Assembly (NCBI RefSeq): GCF_021018895.1 | Contig: NC_079377.1 | Location: 7,384,501-7,448,500 of the forward strand | From: Seriola aureovittata | Lineage: Eukaryota > Chordata > Actinopteri > Carangiformes > Carangidae | Direction of reading: 5' to 3' | DNA length: 64,000 bases | Part shown: in pieces, positions 35,526 through 49,500 of the stretch | Position numbering within the stretch: position 1 is the stretch's first letter | Layout of the letters: each line of letters starts with the position of its first letter | Notes under the pieces: generated by a model | Databases searched by the model: none | What the model was told of the DNA's origin: nothing | The model's input: the letters and a program-made list of their open reading frames with translations, nothing else | Program-made: the position numbers and the translations under genes

Positions 35526-38021
35526 AGTAAGATTCCTCAATGCACCAGTCTTTACTGGGATTGTGTGATATTTCTATTAACAAAAATCTGAATAAACTGA
35601 AAGATCCTCCAACACATCTACACTCTAAAGTCTAAAGGTGAAACTGATGTACACGATTGGGGCTTTGAGTAAAAATACAATACAAACCAGACTACAGCAT
35701 TAACTACAGCATGACTGTTGCTATGGAAATGGGAGTCATAAGAACAACCACAAAATGTCACATGTGTCTTGAGTGTTGTCAACCTCACATAGAAACAACA
35801 CATTTGAGAATGAAGACGTTAACTCGCTGAGTTTGGAAAAAAGATGATTAACACTGAATAATGGTGGCAACTGAATGCCTTGAAAGATGTACAACAGATA
35901 AACAAGACTTCACAGACAACTTGATTTAATCGTTATAGAGATGCAACCAAAGAGAGAAGATGAACGCAGAGCCATGAAATCCAACAACACAATGTTCCTA
36001 ACACTGCTTTGCCTATACTACCCAATGACCCCCCACACCCCGAACCCTGCTTTCCATTCAACCCCTCAACTGTCCCAAAGACGAGGGGGAGGGTAGATAT
36101 GAAAGCACTTATTTGTTGGCCTTTGTGCAGCGAACTGCTCTGTCAGTGCGCGTGCTGGAGTTGCTCACCAGTCACCCACATGCTTGCAGTTGTTCAAACT
36201 CGTATCTTAGTAACAGCACAAGACAAGCAGCATTTGCAGAGGACCTTACTGTAGAAATAATAGAGGATGACAGAGTCAAAGAACTGAGCTTGCTTTCTAT
36301 CTCAGAGTAAAATAAAAATGATAATAAAATGTTAGAGAGCCGCTGTAAATACAAAGTTTTGTGAAGTTTGCAAGTTTGAAGTGTGTTTAAAATTCAGGTT
36401 AGAACAACAAACAATGGTGCTATACAAAAAGGTGTACTTTCCTGCTTTATTTCTAGATATCCGTGCTACATGAAGGGAAATGGTTGCACCACCTGGGTAT
36501 CTGTTTGCATCAGTGTTCCCTTTATTGTACAGGCTGGGTGACTGTCTTGTTCAGTTCTGCCCATTTCCTGTGCTTTTGTTCGAGTAGAGTTTTTCACAGA
36601 AGATATGTAAAGGTATGGATAAATATGAAAAACAGATGTGGCTGTCCAACAAAATGGCATCTTTTACTCTTGCAACTTCTTTTTGTTTTTAGGTCAAGTC
36701 AAGTACATATAATGCACAAGTTCCAGAGAAAATGAACATATATCACAATCAGAGGAAAGGACAGGATGTCCATTTCTGAACGTCCAAAACTCTATTTACC
36801 TCAATCATAACATGACAGTTGTGTTCTTTTTCTACACAAAATGGATAACTCCTGTATTTAAAAAGACTTGGTCTAACATTAATTATAAATCTAAAGCACA
36901 TTTGTTTTCATGCAGAATCTGAACAGTTGCTGTTGTAGAGTTGGACACAGTGAAGGGGAAAAGAGGGAAGCAGATGTCATTAGGGTGTGAGGGGGATGTG
37001 GGCAAAGCCAGCAACTACACAGGACAGTGGCGTCCCTTCTCCTACTCTGTTGGACATTGACTAAGACCCCCTTCGAGGACACTGTGAACTGATCCTGATT
37101 ATCCCAGTGGGCCTAATCCTCAGAGGCCGGCAATGCCTGGCAGTTTCCCCCCAAAAAAGACTCACTTCAGTGGACAGAGAATCCTAAACACTGTGCCCCT
37201 AAACTGTGAAAACTCTCTGCACAATAGGGACTGAGGAGAGAAAGAGACCCCAAATCCACCGTCTTCCCTCATCCCCCTGCACTCCCCATCGTCACACTTG
37301 GGAAAGCAAAGGAGCGAAGCCTCATCCTAGGAATCCTGCTCAATATCCTGGGATTAGCTGTGGCCCCTCTCAGCAGCCCTTCTCTCCCTCCTGCTAAGGC
37401 TAATTCAGACTGAATCGTCTGGCCAGACCCATTGTAAAAACCCCACCACACAAGAGAAACAATCAAATATACTAAACTTTAATCTCTTATGAGCTCATAT
37501 CTCAGTCTCCCCTGTCTGCACTCAAATCCCATTGAGGGAGAGCCTGGGAGTTTGTTAAATGCAACAGGCCACATCCAGGTACATACTCACACTCGGATAT
37601 CAGGAAACACATAGAGCCTGATGCAGCATAATTATTCAGGGGAATCAATGAGCGAGTCTAAGCTCAAATGTGTCCTTCCAAGTTGCATGCTAAGCAATTT
37701 AAATGTAACTAAATAAAATAGCCTTTAGCCAGTTGCTTAAGTATTTGTTTCACATGAGATTCATGCACACATCAATTCAGGCAATAGACAGGATTTTGTG
37801 TATTTTCACAGTCCATATTCAGCAATTAACAAAGAAAATGATACACATCCAGGCTGAGTTTGTTACGTGGCTTGGGCGAAATATGTCCCTTCAGTGAAAC
37901 ATGCAATTGTGTCCTGAACAGAGGCTTTGAAAAGTGCTTTGAAGCATCTGTGGAAGCCATGGGATGTGGGTCCAGCTGTAAAAATATGAGTGTGCCGGGG
38001 ACTGCCACCCATGCAGTGAGC

Positions 38022-38023
<2 letters not shown>
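35526..38023. other. Gene-free sequence, nothing assigned
   Basis: The part from about 36900 to 37450 is richer in G+C. No exon or known repeat is recognised. Confidence 0.35.

Positions 38024-38101
<78 letters not shown>
38024..38101. repeat. (GT)39 microsatellite
   Basis: A pure GT array of 78 bp. Apparent ORFs across it on both strands are dinucleotide artefacts. Confidence 0.98.
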
Positions 38102-38102
<1 letters not shown>

Positions 38103-41100
38103 TAGTCAAAGATTGATCCCATTGCTGCCTTCTTCATATCCCATCACCACCCCCTCCTCTCTACTTCTGCATATAGATATACATTCACTCTGTGAGGTCT
38201 AACATCAAGGACCCCAAACATCACTCATGTGCTCATCTGGATACTCAAAGCTTCCCAGGGACATTCTGTGCTGTCACAAATACAATGCATGCCTTTTTAT
38301 TTGGAGATCTCTGCTTCAGCCATTGAAAGGGTGCTCAAAGCTACCAGGACTCCAAAGAGATGAACACAATTGATAGCTCCTGAGGAGAAATCATATTACC
38401 CTTTATGCTCTATCAAATTTTATTTTGCCTCAAAGGGTACCTCTTTGCCTCTCGGAAAGGCATTGTCCTTTTTGAAATGATATCACACACGTGCAGTATA
38501 CAGGTGAGAGGACATTGACAACAGAAAAGCTGTCCATCTATTCTGATAGTCATCTCCTGACCATTAAAACCTTATTAAAACAGACTTTACTGTAATGATC
38601 CATCAAGATTAAGTTGAAGTTTTTTTCAGCTTCAGCTGTCAGATCAACTCCACAGTGTGTGCAGCTTGGTCTTACAAGGACTGTATTTAAGGGAATCAGT
38701 TAGTCTATGAGGCTGCTTTTGGTAGTGACCTGGCCTTCTTTTGTTCCATGAAAGGCCTGTCGACTTTAGTCACTTTGAGGCTCACACAAAACATAGCTGT
38801 TAATTGGGGCTTTCCCAGGCATGCAGCCAGCAGACATTCTCAGTCTAATGTGGCACCTGCAAAAACTATACTCATATTGGCTTACATCCTGTTTTGCTGT
38901 TTACTTGCCGGTCTCCTTCCTGTTATGGTAGTCATTGCAATGTAGTCATGGACTGGCTTCAGATCCAAAAACTTATAAACGCAAGCTCACAATCTGCTAC
39001 CCATAAGATAAATCTGTAGACATGGGAAATGAAGGCGCAAAGGAAAAAGACAGCTTAGTGGAATGAAAGAAGCAGAGGTACATGCCTCTGAAACGACTCT
39101 CAGAGAGAGTGGATTTTTGTACAGTGGCACGTATGCAAATCTGGCCATTGGGAATATGCTTTGGCTCTGCTGCGCCCTATTCTGATGATGCAGTTCAAGG
39201 CAGTGGAGGAGGAAATTGAGTTTAGTCAGATAGAGAGGTTGAGTTAACATGTGGCCTGAAGGAAAAGAAGAAGAATTCACCTCAGTCCCGAAGAAGGAGT
39301 CACCTCGGTCCCGTGGGTAGAGAGGTAAAGTCCTCAAGAACCCCAGTTAAAGGATATAGCCCCTAGGAGACGGGGATGTGGAGCTCAGTGGATCAGACTA
39401 TAATGACATTCAAATGTATAGTCCACTGGGTTGGAAGTGTTAGGAGAAATGTAGAGTTTAAAGCTTGAAATATTTTAACTCTGGGGGTCAAAGCATTTAA
39501 ACAATTATATCCTGATTGCTAACAACACCTATCTAATGAGAGCCCAAGATGGACTTTGAACCATACTATAATAGCTGCTAAAGGCAGACTGTCAGCTCCT
39601 TCCAACCTGAATCTGAGGACTTTATGACAGCGAGCAACCAGAAAAGAAAAGAGATGGAGTGGGTGAAAAATTCAGAAGAAAGACGGCAAAGGAGGGGGAG
39701 GGAGGGAGGGAGGGAGCTTGAGAAGAAAGGGTCATGTGAGTCTCTGAAATCTCCCCTTGGGTGTGGAGTTTTAACTGAGAACCAGCACACAGTAAAGTGC
39801 AGTATTCAGCTATACACTCTAGTCATTTCTTCTGTTTGATTTATTTGTAGTAGGTAAGAGCTTCTCTGCCACTGACGCGTCTCTAAGACTTGAAAACAAG
39901 GCCTGACAATTTGAGAAAAGCGTAGGCTCAGTAATGATGAGCAGGATATGACAGATTTATAGGACAGGTACAGAAAGATCTGACAGCCTTTCCTCCTCTA
40001 AATAAGTTAATAAGTTAGCTTGGGCAGTAAGTGCCAGAATAAAGCTGTCAAGCTGACTGCTTTGCCAACTTGCTTAACCAATATGAAAAAAAATCCTTTT
40101 TCATTCCAGTAATTGTAACAGAATCATTTAAACATTATGATAATTCCATTAAGTGTGGTTAACAAATTTATTAGTCACTGGATTAATAGCAAATATTAGT
40201 CTGGCCCTGATGTGAACACTGACCCACCCTCCCCTCCTCCGAAAAGAAAAAACATGTAGCCGACAGCTTGTGGACCTAACCAATAATGAGGAGGCTGCCT
40301 TTGTTCTGATTGGAGTACGCCCCCTCTGAGCTGAGTAATCTTGGTTCGGGTTGATATCATTCACTTGTGTTGCTCTCCCTCTGATGAATGAGTGGACACC
40401 AACTGTCTCTGTCGCCAATTAGTCACACGGTTCTAGTTCAGTTCAATATATCATAGCAGATAAAATCCTCCTTGTCTACAGACACCTTCCAGTTGCCTTT
40501 AAGATCTGTCTTTCTTGTTAGGTTAACAATAAGGTGAGAAACAGATGACGAGAGTCGACTACTTCACACGAACAACACCTTGAGGAGAGCAATAATAAAC
40601 ACAAGATGGGTTTCTCTATGTCTATAAATAATGTTTTCATCAGAGGTTGTTTGGTTTTCTTGATTGTTGGGTTTACCTTGAAGCACAAAAAGGAGCTTTA
40701 TATTCTTTCTATTCCACATAACAAAATAACGAAAAGCACCTCACTTTGGGTTCCTGGAGCAGTTTCTTAACTGTGTACTAAACATACTGAGAGACAACAA
40801 ATTGTCCACTTTGTATTTGTACCGTGTACATGGTAAATAGAGAAAGGACATGATGATCGTTGCATGATCTACCAATACTATTTGAAAACAAGTAAGTGGT
40901 CTACATTAATTAACAACTTTTCTGTAGCTAAACTACAGGTAAACATTATCAGTGGTGCCTTTTTAAGACCAGTAGTGTCTGTTTCTCCAGATCCAGCAGA
41001 GAGAGGAATGTACATCCAAAACTGTTGTGGCAATAGGAAGGTTTAGACTGGGGTTGGATGTCTGGGTCATTCACCACTCATGGGCAGGACACAGTTTGGC

Positions 41101-44100
41101 ACAGGTACCCATTGGCTCGCCACAAATGAATAAACCACTGTCCTATTTTCCAGTGTCAGCAGACAGAAGAGAAAGATTCCTTTCAAACCCGCTCTCTGAC
41201 TTACCACATTCTACTATATTTTCACTTCTCCTCTATTTGTGCCAATGTACAAAAAGAAACTTTCAGGTAGAGGTCTCTATGACCCAGACAAAAAGCATTA
41301 TAAAGATAATATTAAAAATGGAATTACTTGATGAGCTCTCATGATTTTAGTGTTTCAGGTGAGGAATGAAGTGAATTGACATCAAGACTCCAGAATCCAG
41401 GGGAGCAGTCAAAAGTACCTTTATACTTGTAACATGATTAAAATAGATGCAGAACTATGGTTGTTTTTATTTGTGCAGTGGGGGCCAAATGATGCGCCAC
41501 TGCGCTACATAGTTGTAATGATTTCAACTTGAGAGTGAAATTTAGAGATAGAAGTGTCTGAGTGGAAAGGGAAGCCTGGAAAATAGGGATGTTTTTTCAA
41601 GAGCCTCTCAGAAAGCTTTCTTATTATGATATGGTGGTTGATGTCCTCCAACACCAGAGCCACCCCTGCCACAAAGATTAAAAGAAGATCTGCTAGTCTT
41701 TCGTGTCATGTTACTTAAAGGCTACATTGGTGCTGGCTGTCTGCCTCAACTCAACCCAGACATTCACACCAAGACTGTGGTTCCGCTTTATGGTTTGCGT
41801 GAAGGTGGAGAACCAAAACAACTCTGCCTGTTCTTGCAATGAAAAAGGCCAGAAAATGTGAAAAGCAAAAGATCTGCTTGCCGGAAAGCGTGTGATTTAT
41901 TCATGGCCTTTAGATTCACCCTTTCAGATGCTGGATCATGTGAAGCAGAGCATTAACATCGCATGTGCAGGTGCTTTTATGGGCCCTCATCCATTACTCC
42001 TGATTTGCATTCCTCAGCTAACACAGTGCTGTAAACGGAGCTGGGCAGATTCTTCAAAAGCAGCCAATAATATGTGCGGGAAGGGGTTAATAAACATACA
42101 GCAGACAGGACCTACATGTTTGTGCTAGGTCATTTACTTCTGCTGTCAAACTTCTCGGCACCCTTTTCCTGAGTGTGTAAAAATCCTTTGATAATACAAC
42201 ATAAGTAAGTTTGAAGCTGGGCACCAAGACGTATAAAGTGGAAACATTGCAAATGAATAAAATATGATTAACAGAGGAGAAAAAAGAATTCATATTTTAG
42301 CACCCAGTCTGTGCTGAATTCTTACAGCACTTCCATTTGAAACTTGTCTCCACTTCCCTAAATTTCTACTGCATGGGTAAGATGATATTTCAAACTTGTA
42401 TGAGGTCCATTTATGCATGTTTACTTATAAGAAACACTGGGGAGTAGGTGTTTTGTGAGCAGAGTGTGGGTGGGGAAGCATCAAAAAGGCCAAATGAAGC
42501 ACTTCCAGTACCACTGAGAGATTAGATGGCAGACTCTAGCTTCAAGATATCACTATTGATTTCCCTTTCTTTCTCCCATTTCTCACTCTGTGGAAAAATA
42601 ACTTCATTACTGTTCTAACTGACTCATCGCTGCACAAAGAGAAAGAAGCCATATATTTCCAAGGCAACCCATCTGAGAAATGCATTTTCACATGACATAC
42701 AGCACTGTGTCTAGCTAATAACTGCAAGGCAGCTATTTGTTTCATGGCTGACTGGGCCTTTGCATGTGTACACATGGTCAACAGAAGGTGTTTTATCAAC
42801 AATATGCTTAAAAACAAATGTGGGGTGAATCTAGCTCATTACATTGCTGTTATCATCATCTTTGAAAATATCTAATGGGATGAGAAGAAAAATGCCCTTT
42901 CACACCTCTAATAGTTGTATTCAAATTTGCCTTTTGCTTTAGGGAGAAATTTAGTTTTTATTTTGGTCCATTCATTCTTCATGCCAACCTTGGACTTAAA
43001 CTTCTTATCAGGCCAAGTCAAATTTAATTAGAACTCACTCTTTCAAACCTGAAATTCATGGCTGATTACTTGGCCTCCCTCTTGGTCCATTTGTCTTGAA
43101 CCATCTTGGACGTCTATGCCTAGTAAGCACTAGATAACAAAGGAGAGGGCCAAGGGAAAGCCAGACAGTTCTGCTTCAACACTCACAACTATATCCAGAT
43201 TTAATATTTCATAGAAGGGAGTTCATGATTAATAGAGGGATTTGGAAGAGTCGTAAGGAGGGACATTTAAATTGTTCCCCATCCCAAAGCAGAGTCACCT
43301 TCTCTGACAAGCCTCTCCCATCCCTCTATTATATAAGCTTTACATAACGTGAGTGAAAGAGTGTTTTGAGATTTTTTTTTTCTTGAGCATTCTGACAAAT
43401 CAAACGTGGCAGTTTGGGGAGAAAATAAGGAAAAACTGTCATCTAACGCAGTTATTCAGTCCTGCAACTGAGTAACTTCTCTAACTTTCCTATCCAACAA
43501 ATCTTAAGACGACAAAGTGGACAACTCTCAGAAAATAGGATCATCTAAGATACCATCTAAAAACATTTTTAAGAGCCAAAAGGAGTTTGTATGAGAATAT
43601 TTGAGGCAATGTATTAGTCATCCTTGATTATTTTTATATTAAGCTACACCAAGCAACTTAGGAACATAGGTTAGCTGCTCCAGACTGCAATGAGAACTGC
43701 AAGATTTTGACTCAATTATCAGGAAATCGAGTATACTTTAAGTTATCAGTTTATTGCTTTTGAATTTAAGCTTGGCAAGACATTTGGTTCTTGTCATCAT
43801 TGTTCAATACACATTTTGCAAATATCAGGAATTAGGTGAAAATTGTGGGTTTAGAAAACACATGAATTATTACTTGAAATTGTATTACAAGTGCAAAAAT
43901 ACACACAAGAGGGAAATCAATGATGCCTAATTGTGTAAAACCTCTAGCTACGGGTTTTGTGGGGTGTGATTTAATAGTAGGCTATTGCTATAACTCTGTA
44001 CAGAATATCAGACCTTTCAGACAAAATAGCAGCCAAATAAGGGGAGTATGTGGTAGTGCTCTACCTGCTGATTGAAGCTGATGTTAGCATGGAGTCAGGT

Positions 44101-44602
44101 AATAGGATCAGACTGCCCAGGCGTCAGAGAGTGCCTGCAGTTTTCCTCTGGGGATTGTCAACAAAAGGCCTCCTACAATTACGCCGCTGAGAGGCAAATG
44201 AGACAAGACACATTTCTGTCTCATTAACACCTGCTGTCTCTCACCTTTATTATCAAATGGGCCTTAAAACAGTGTCTCCTGTTGTACCAGTTCTTCCCAA
44301 GAAAAACTCAGTGACTGCAGTTTCCAATCTTTTCATGCTGTGCTGAGGGTTGTAACCCATAACAGGGCAAGTGCTACTCTAACTCATTGAAAAGAGTACT
44401 TTCTGACGTCTATAATCTTCCAAGCTATTCACTTAAGAGACAATGTTTAGCAAAGTCCAAGAGATTTTAAACATTTTGTTTCAGGTAGGCCATTGGAGAT
44501 GTGTCCAAGATTCTATATTTAACTGTGTGTAGCTATCTCTCACTTATCTCTGTTCTATTGTGTGTGTTGTATACAAAAGCAATGATTAATGGTTTATTTT
44601 TA
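38102..44602. other. Gene-free sequence, nothing assigned
   Basis: The block contains a GGGA-rich purine tract (39691-39716). It also has a promoter-like cluster at about 40278-40328, with CCAAT in both orientations and CGCCCCCT, but no associated exon is visible. No SINE or transposon ends are recognised. Confidence 0.35.
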
Positions 44603-44633
44603 TTCACAAGTCTTTATATATAAGACTTGTGAA
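44603..44633. repeat. Perfect 12-bp inverted repeat around a TATATAT spacer
   Basis: TTCACAAGTCTT (44603-44614) and AAGACTTGTGAA (44622-44633) are exact reverse complements separated by TATATAT. Flanking ATGGT and ACCAT bases extend the symmetry imperfectly. It could form a short hairpin; no function is implied. Confidence 0.85.
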
Positions 44634-47600
44634 CAGACCATTTTCCTATGAAGCAGATGAAATGAGCAAAACACAGCGACTAAAGAGAAAACAACTTCCA
44701 TAAATCTGTGCATATGTTTGAATGGTCTTTGTCGTTGATACATCTAGCATGATACAAAGCATTTAAACTAAAATGTGACTGCACAGGTTTGAGAATTTTA
44801 CATTATTGTGGTGCTTGAGACGCTTTAATTTATACATGCATTTCAATTAAATTGAAAAAAGAAAAAAAAAGAAAAATATTCATATGCACAAGATGAATTT
44901 AAATGATGAATCAGTCTGATCATCAGTCTGGCACTAGGTTTCTGGGGGAACTGTGTAAAGTGGGCAGTGCTGCAGCCAGTTGTAAATATTCTGAGATCAA
45001 GCAATATCACAAGATAATCCTGAAAAGGAAAAAAAAAAAAAAAAAAAAAAAACACACATTTGAAGGTACTGTTTCACAGCTTATTTAGGTACACATCAGA
45101 AATAATTTATTTCAACTAAAGCAAATGAGGGTATATTTTGCACATGACAAAAGGAATGTCACAAATAGATAAGTTGAAATCACATGGACAGTTGGTTATC
45201 AGCCTTACCAACACTACAGCAGACATTATTGAACTATGCATTTGGGTATAATACCCCAAGCTCCTCCACTACAGCTTTCAAACTAACACACATACTTGCA
45301 CTGAGAATGTACTGCGCTGTTATCCTTTCTCACATCTGTAGAGTTTCTATACTATGAGCCCCAGAAGTCAATTTTACTTTAATCTTTTGAATCTCCTTGA
45401 ACTGAAGAAACAGTCTACTCCTTTGCAAAATTAAATAGAGTGGGGATGCCAAAGCGTGCTCAGTTTCAACATCGACAAAAACATTTGATAATAAATAGCC
45501 CTATGTGCATTAAGTTAATCTCATAATTTTGAATTAACTTCAACACTAGAAATAATAAAAAACAAACTGACAAATGAAATATTGTGTCAGGCCTAAAGAA
45601 ACAAATACAGTTTAATGCTGAAGAGCAAAATTTGTTGTAAACATCAAATACTCAGTTGTATTCGTTTGCTTAATGACTTTTAAATTATTTCTTATTAAAA
45701 ATGAAATTAATTACGGATGTTCTCAAAAGTGCCATGTTTGAATGGTAACACAAATTACAACAAAAATGTATGTGTACTGTTGTCTGAGGTCGTTGGCTTT
45801 GTACTGTATAATTTAAAATAAGATGAACAGATACACCTGGCCAGTAACAATACAGATGGATAGTAAATTTGCTCACTGTTTGGCCATAGCAGTTTTTGTT
45901 AACAACTGGGCACTGTCTACTGGTCCGCACTGCAATATGACAGTGGAAACATTTGAAAAAAAGAGTATGTGAGTACAAGTTGCGCGGGACACCTTTAACT
46001 AAATCATGATGTAATGCATCACATCATATTTCATCTCTATGAGAGATAGCTGAATTGAAACTTATTGAGTCCTGACAAGTTTGCCTCTCCAAGAATCCAC
46101 TGGAGGATATGTGCTGAGACACAACCTGAGTGAATCTAATAATGTGTAATGTACAACAGAATTTATGTGATCAAAAGACAAACAAAGACGGGTAACTACT
46201 TCCTGCACTACTACATTATCAATTCTTGCAGGCTGGCATTAGAGCATATTCAGTCTGAGGTCATCAGCCAATACAGGAGTTACAGGTTCTGTCAACAATG
46301 GATTATTGAATTAACCCATGGTTCAATAAAGCAATGTTATTTCCCCAAAAAATACTTATTACAAGTATGTCTCTCAAATACAGATAGAGTCTCAGCTAAT
46401 ATAAAAGCCCTTTTAGTAAGTTGGAAGGTTTGTAATGAAAACCTTGTGGAGCTGCATCAGTCAAGCAGGTCAATAAGGCCTGTCTCAAGCCATTACCCAA
46501 TAAGAGTAAGACGTGTCAGGGTTCAGTGTGGCTGGCTCTGCCTTATCCTTTGTCCATTGAGCAGGGGGAAAGACATGGATAAGAATGAGAGTTTAAATCA
46601 AACCAGCCTATGAGCTCATATGAGGCAATTTTAGTTTCAATTTAATTTCACTATAAAAAGGTGAATTATTGTTCTATCTTATCTGATGAATAAACTTAGC
46701 AAAGGGCAGAAGCTCAATTTAAGAACGCCATGCACATGAATGTTTCTAAGGCATTATGACTACAAGTGAGGACACGCTGTGCCTCTGACAGTCCAAGGTA
46801 ATGTTTTGTCATGTTAACATGATTTCACCTTTTGCATTTGCAATTGTTCACGTCACACTCAACTTAGCAAAGAACAAAGTCAAGCTACTTTGTCTGGTTT
46901 CTCATCAGTACAGTATATTCTAAAGAGAGCATTTCTCCAATTTCAGTCCTTCAGTCCTTTGTGTATTGGTAGTGTGGGAGGTATGTCCACAGTTTTCTCT
47001 GTCCAGGAGTAGCAGCATATTGTCTTTTATCATCTAATTCAGTTATCTTACCCTTACAAACACTTCCAATCTAGCAGTCTCAAATTTTATGTCATATTCT
47101 ACTGCTGATGCCAGAGCAGAGGAACGTAGAGGAACCTGAAGTGTTTTTCAAAGATTAAACAAAAGAAACAACCACTGCCAAAGACAACAATACGGCAACA
47201 GTAATAACTTAGTAAGTGTTTCTGGAACCTGACTGTGTTCATGCAGTATAAGTGTAGCTGGCATAGCTTCCAGAAACCAGAGCCAATGAGGGGATGTTTA
47301 TTATTTTTTCTTCCTCCAACCTCACAAAAAAAGAATGAATTCTTCTGCTGTGTGGTGTAACAGTATATGAAGTCCAAAAACCAACTTACAACACTTACAA
47401 GTTTCCATGTGTAGACCAAAAATGCATCCTAATAAAGTAACAGATTAAAGATCTGAATCCTCTGTGCATGTAAATATAGCTATTGTGGATTAAAACAGTT
47501 TCTGGGGTGACTCACGTAAGCAGAAAATGAGCACTCTCATCTGCACCTGCTGCAGGTCTTATAATCAAGGAGCAATCAGTATAAACTCTGCAAAGACCTG

Positions 47601-49267
47601 CCCCTCCCTGCTGTCAATATGGTCATGCCCACTCATCTGACTACTACAGAACATGGAAAGGAGTCATTGCCACTGGTAGTAATAAAATACACACTGTCTT
47701 ACATATATAATGATGTGACTTTTCATGCAATCACTTTTTCTAACATACTGATTTAATATAGCTATTAGCGTTTATTCAGGTTTTAACTGTCCACTCCAAA
47801 CTGAAACAGTGAAAGGTGAGCTTCAAAACAGCATCTCTGCAGCCTGTAGAGATGTGGTTACTGAGGGATACCTTAAGCAACGCAAACACTTGCGGATATG
47901 AACCCAGGTTTCCCTACTCTCTATCCAACCGTTCTTAGTTCATTTAGTAATTTTACAATAACATAAAAAAATCTAATTAGCTCCCACCATTAAGAAAGTA
48001 AATGAATGGCTAAACTAAGTATCCAAGAATAGAGCCTCAGAATTAAAGGGGAAATAACACTCCACTGACAGGCAATGTTTCAAACTAAACTGGGTCACTG
48101 AGCTCGAATTCCTCAAAGGTGAGATGGGAAGCTCAAAAAAAAAAAAAGAAAAAGAAAAAAAAAAGAAAAAGGCCAGGACAAGTAAGATGGAGGAGGCCAT
48201 GGGTGTAAGCACAAAGCGTAAAGTTCAGTAGCATCTGTTTCTTTGTCTAATGAGTCACTGGTAGTCTGTATGGTACCTGTAACCCACAGAACAGTGCATT
48301 AGGTTTTTACAATTCCATCACGGTTTCAGATGAAAGACTTGAGCGCATAACAAGTATTTGTAATTATCAACTGAGACCAATTACAGTCAATTTCTCATGA
48401 CGGCTGAATCTGATATTATAAAACATAATAATAAACCAATTATAAAGAATGAGACAGAAGACAACTAAATGAATTTGCACTAGACTCTCTCGCCTCCTCC
48501 ATGACCAAACCAGGATTTTACCTTGACTGAAAGAGAAAGCTAAATTTTCAAAAACAGCTAAATAAAAGTCAGAGTAGAGATTCCATTTTCTCAACACATT
48601 AAAAGATCTGAGATTAAGAGACGGAAATGACATGCTAGAAAGACTATTTTGTTCCAATATAGAAGCAAGGTGGAGAAAGACGCACAAGAGACACATGCAC
48701 TGTAAATGCACTTCTAAGAGAAGGAGGCAAATTAACGTGTTGCAAAATGAATGCAAATTTATGCAGATTCCTTCTATCAGCCTGTACTCTGTTTTTTTTC
48801 TAAACCTTTGGTCTTTTAAAACTGCAGGCGGACAAACAGCAAGCTGTTTAAAATTCATGAAACATTTATTTAATTCACCGAGCAGAGACCTTTCCTGACA
48901 ACCTTTTACTTCTCCCACTAGAGCTCTGCTAGTCTGACATTCGTCAGGACCATACTGGACATGATGTATGTTTCATGACAGACTACTTTCCTGCATCATT
49001 CACGTCGCTCTCTTGGGTCGGCTTTGATCAGGGGGATAAGCATTAGCATCACACTTATGCTACTGACATACTGTATGTGATGGACAAATTGTGAATGAAT
49101 AACGCAAACACACATGTACGAAAGAATAAACATGCATTAAAACACAAAAACACAACTCACTGGGACATTTACGGTTATCAATCTGATTCTAGGATCTCAC
49201 TTAAAACCACAAAGCAAGTTTGCTTTTTTTAACAGCATGCAGCCTTCTCAGACATACTTATGTGACA
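44634..49267. other. Gene-free sequence with A-rich tracts
   Basis: It contains an A24 run (45029-45052) and an A-rich tract with G interruptions (about 48136-48171). Open frames of 154 (46149-46613, plus) and 183 codons (48367-48918, minus) do not resemble any protein I know. Confidence 0.35.
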
Positions 49268-49500
49268 TTCAGTGGCGAACTGGTTAAAGAAGTGGGCTTG
49301 TGGCCAAAAGGTAACTGGTTTGATCCCAGTCTGGAAGGATAAATCTAGGCAAGGATTAACACTATTGTTCACTTAATCCCCAAACTGCTCAGTGGTCAAC
49401 CAAGTGGTTTTACTTTGCTGCTTCTAGGTGTGAATGTGTGCAATTGTAAAAGTGGACAAGGGTGTTGCTAAAAAGAGCATTAGTGCTCTACAAACCTACC
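49268..49500 (+). mobile_element. Degenerate V-SINE-like retroposon
   Basis: The head is tRNA-like, with AGTGGCGAACTGGTTAAAG in the A-box region and GGTTTGATCCC (49318-49328) as a decayed B box. A central block resembles the conserved fish SINE core of the type 'GCAAGG..TTAACAC..CACTTAATCCCCAAACTGCTC'. The 3' part, with GTGTGAATGTGTGCAATTG and AGTGCTCTACAAACC, resembles the usual GCGCTATATAAA-type tail. No target-site duplication is clear. Confidence 0.62.

Noticed and set aside
47830..47935. Minus-strand GGGTTCATATCC as a B box of another SINE
   Set aside because: No A box, body or tail could be recognised around it.
48367..48918. 183-codon minus-strand ORF
   Set aside because: The composition is that of translated AT-rich non-coding DNA, with no domain, no flanking splice evidence and no family resemblance.
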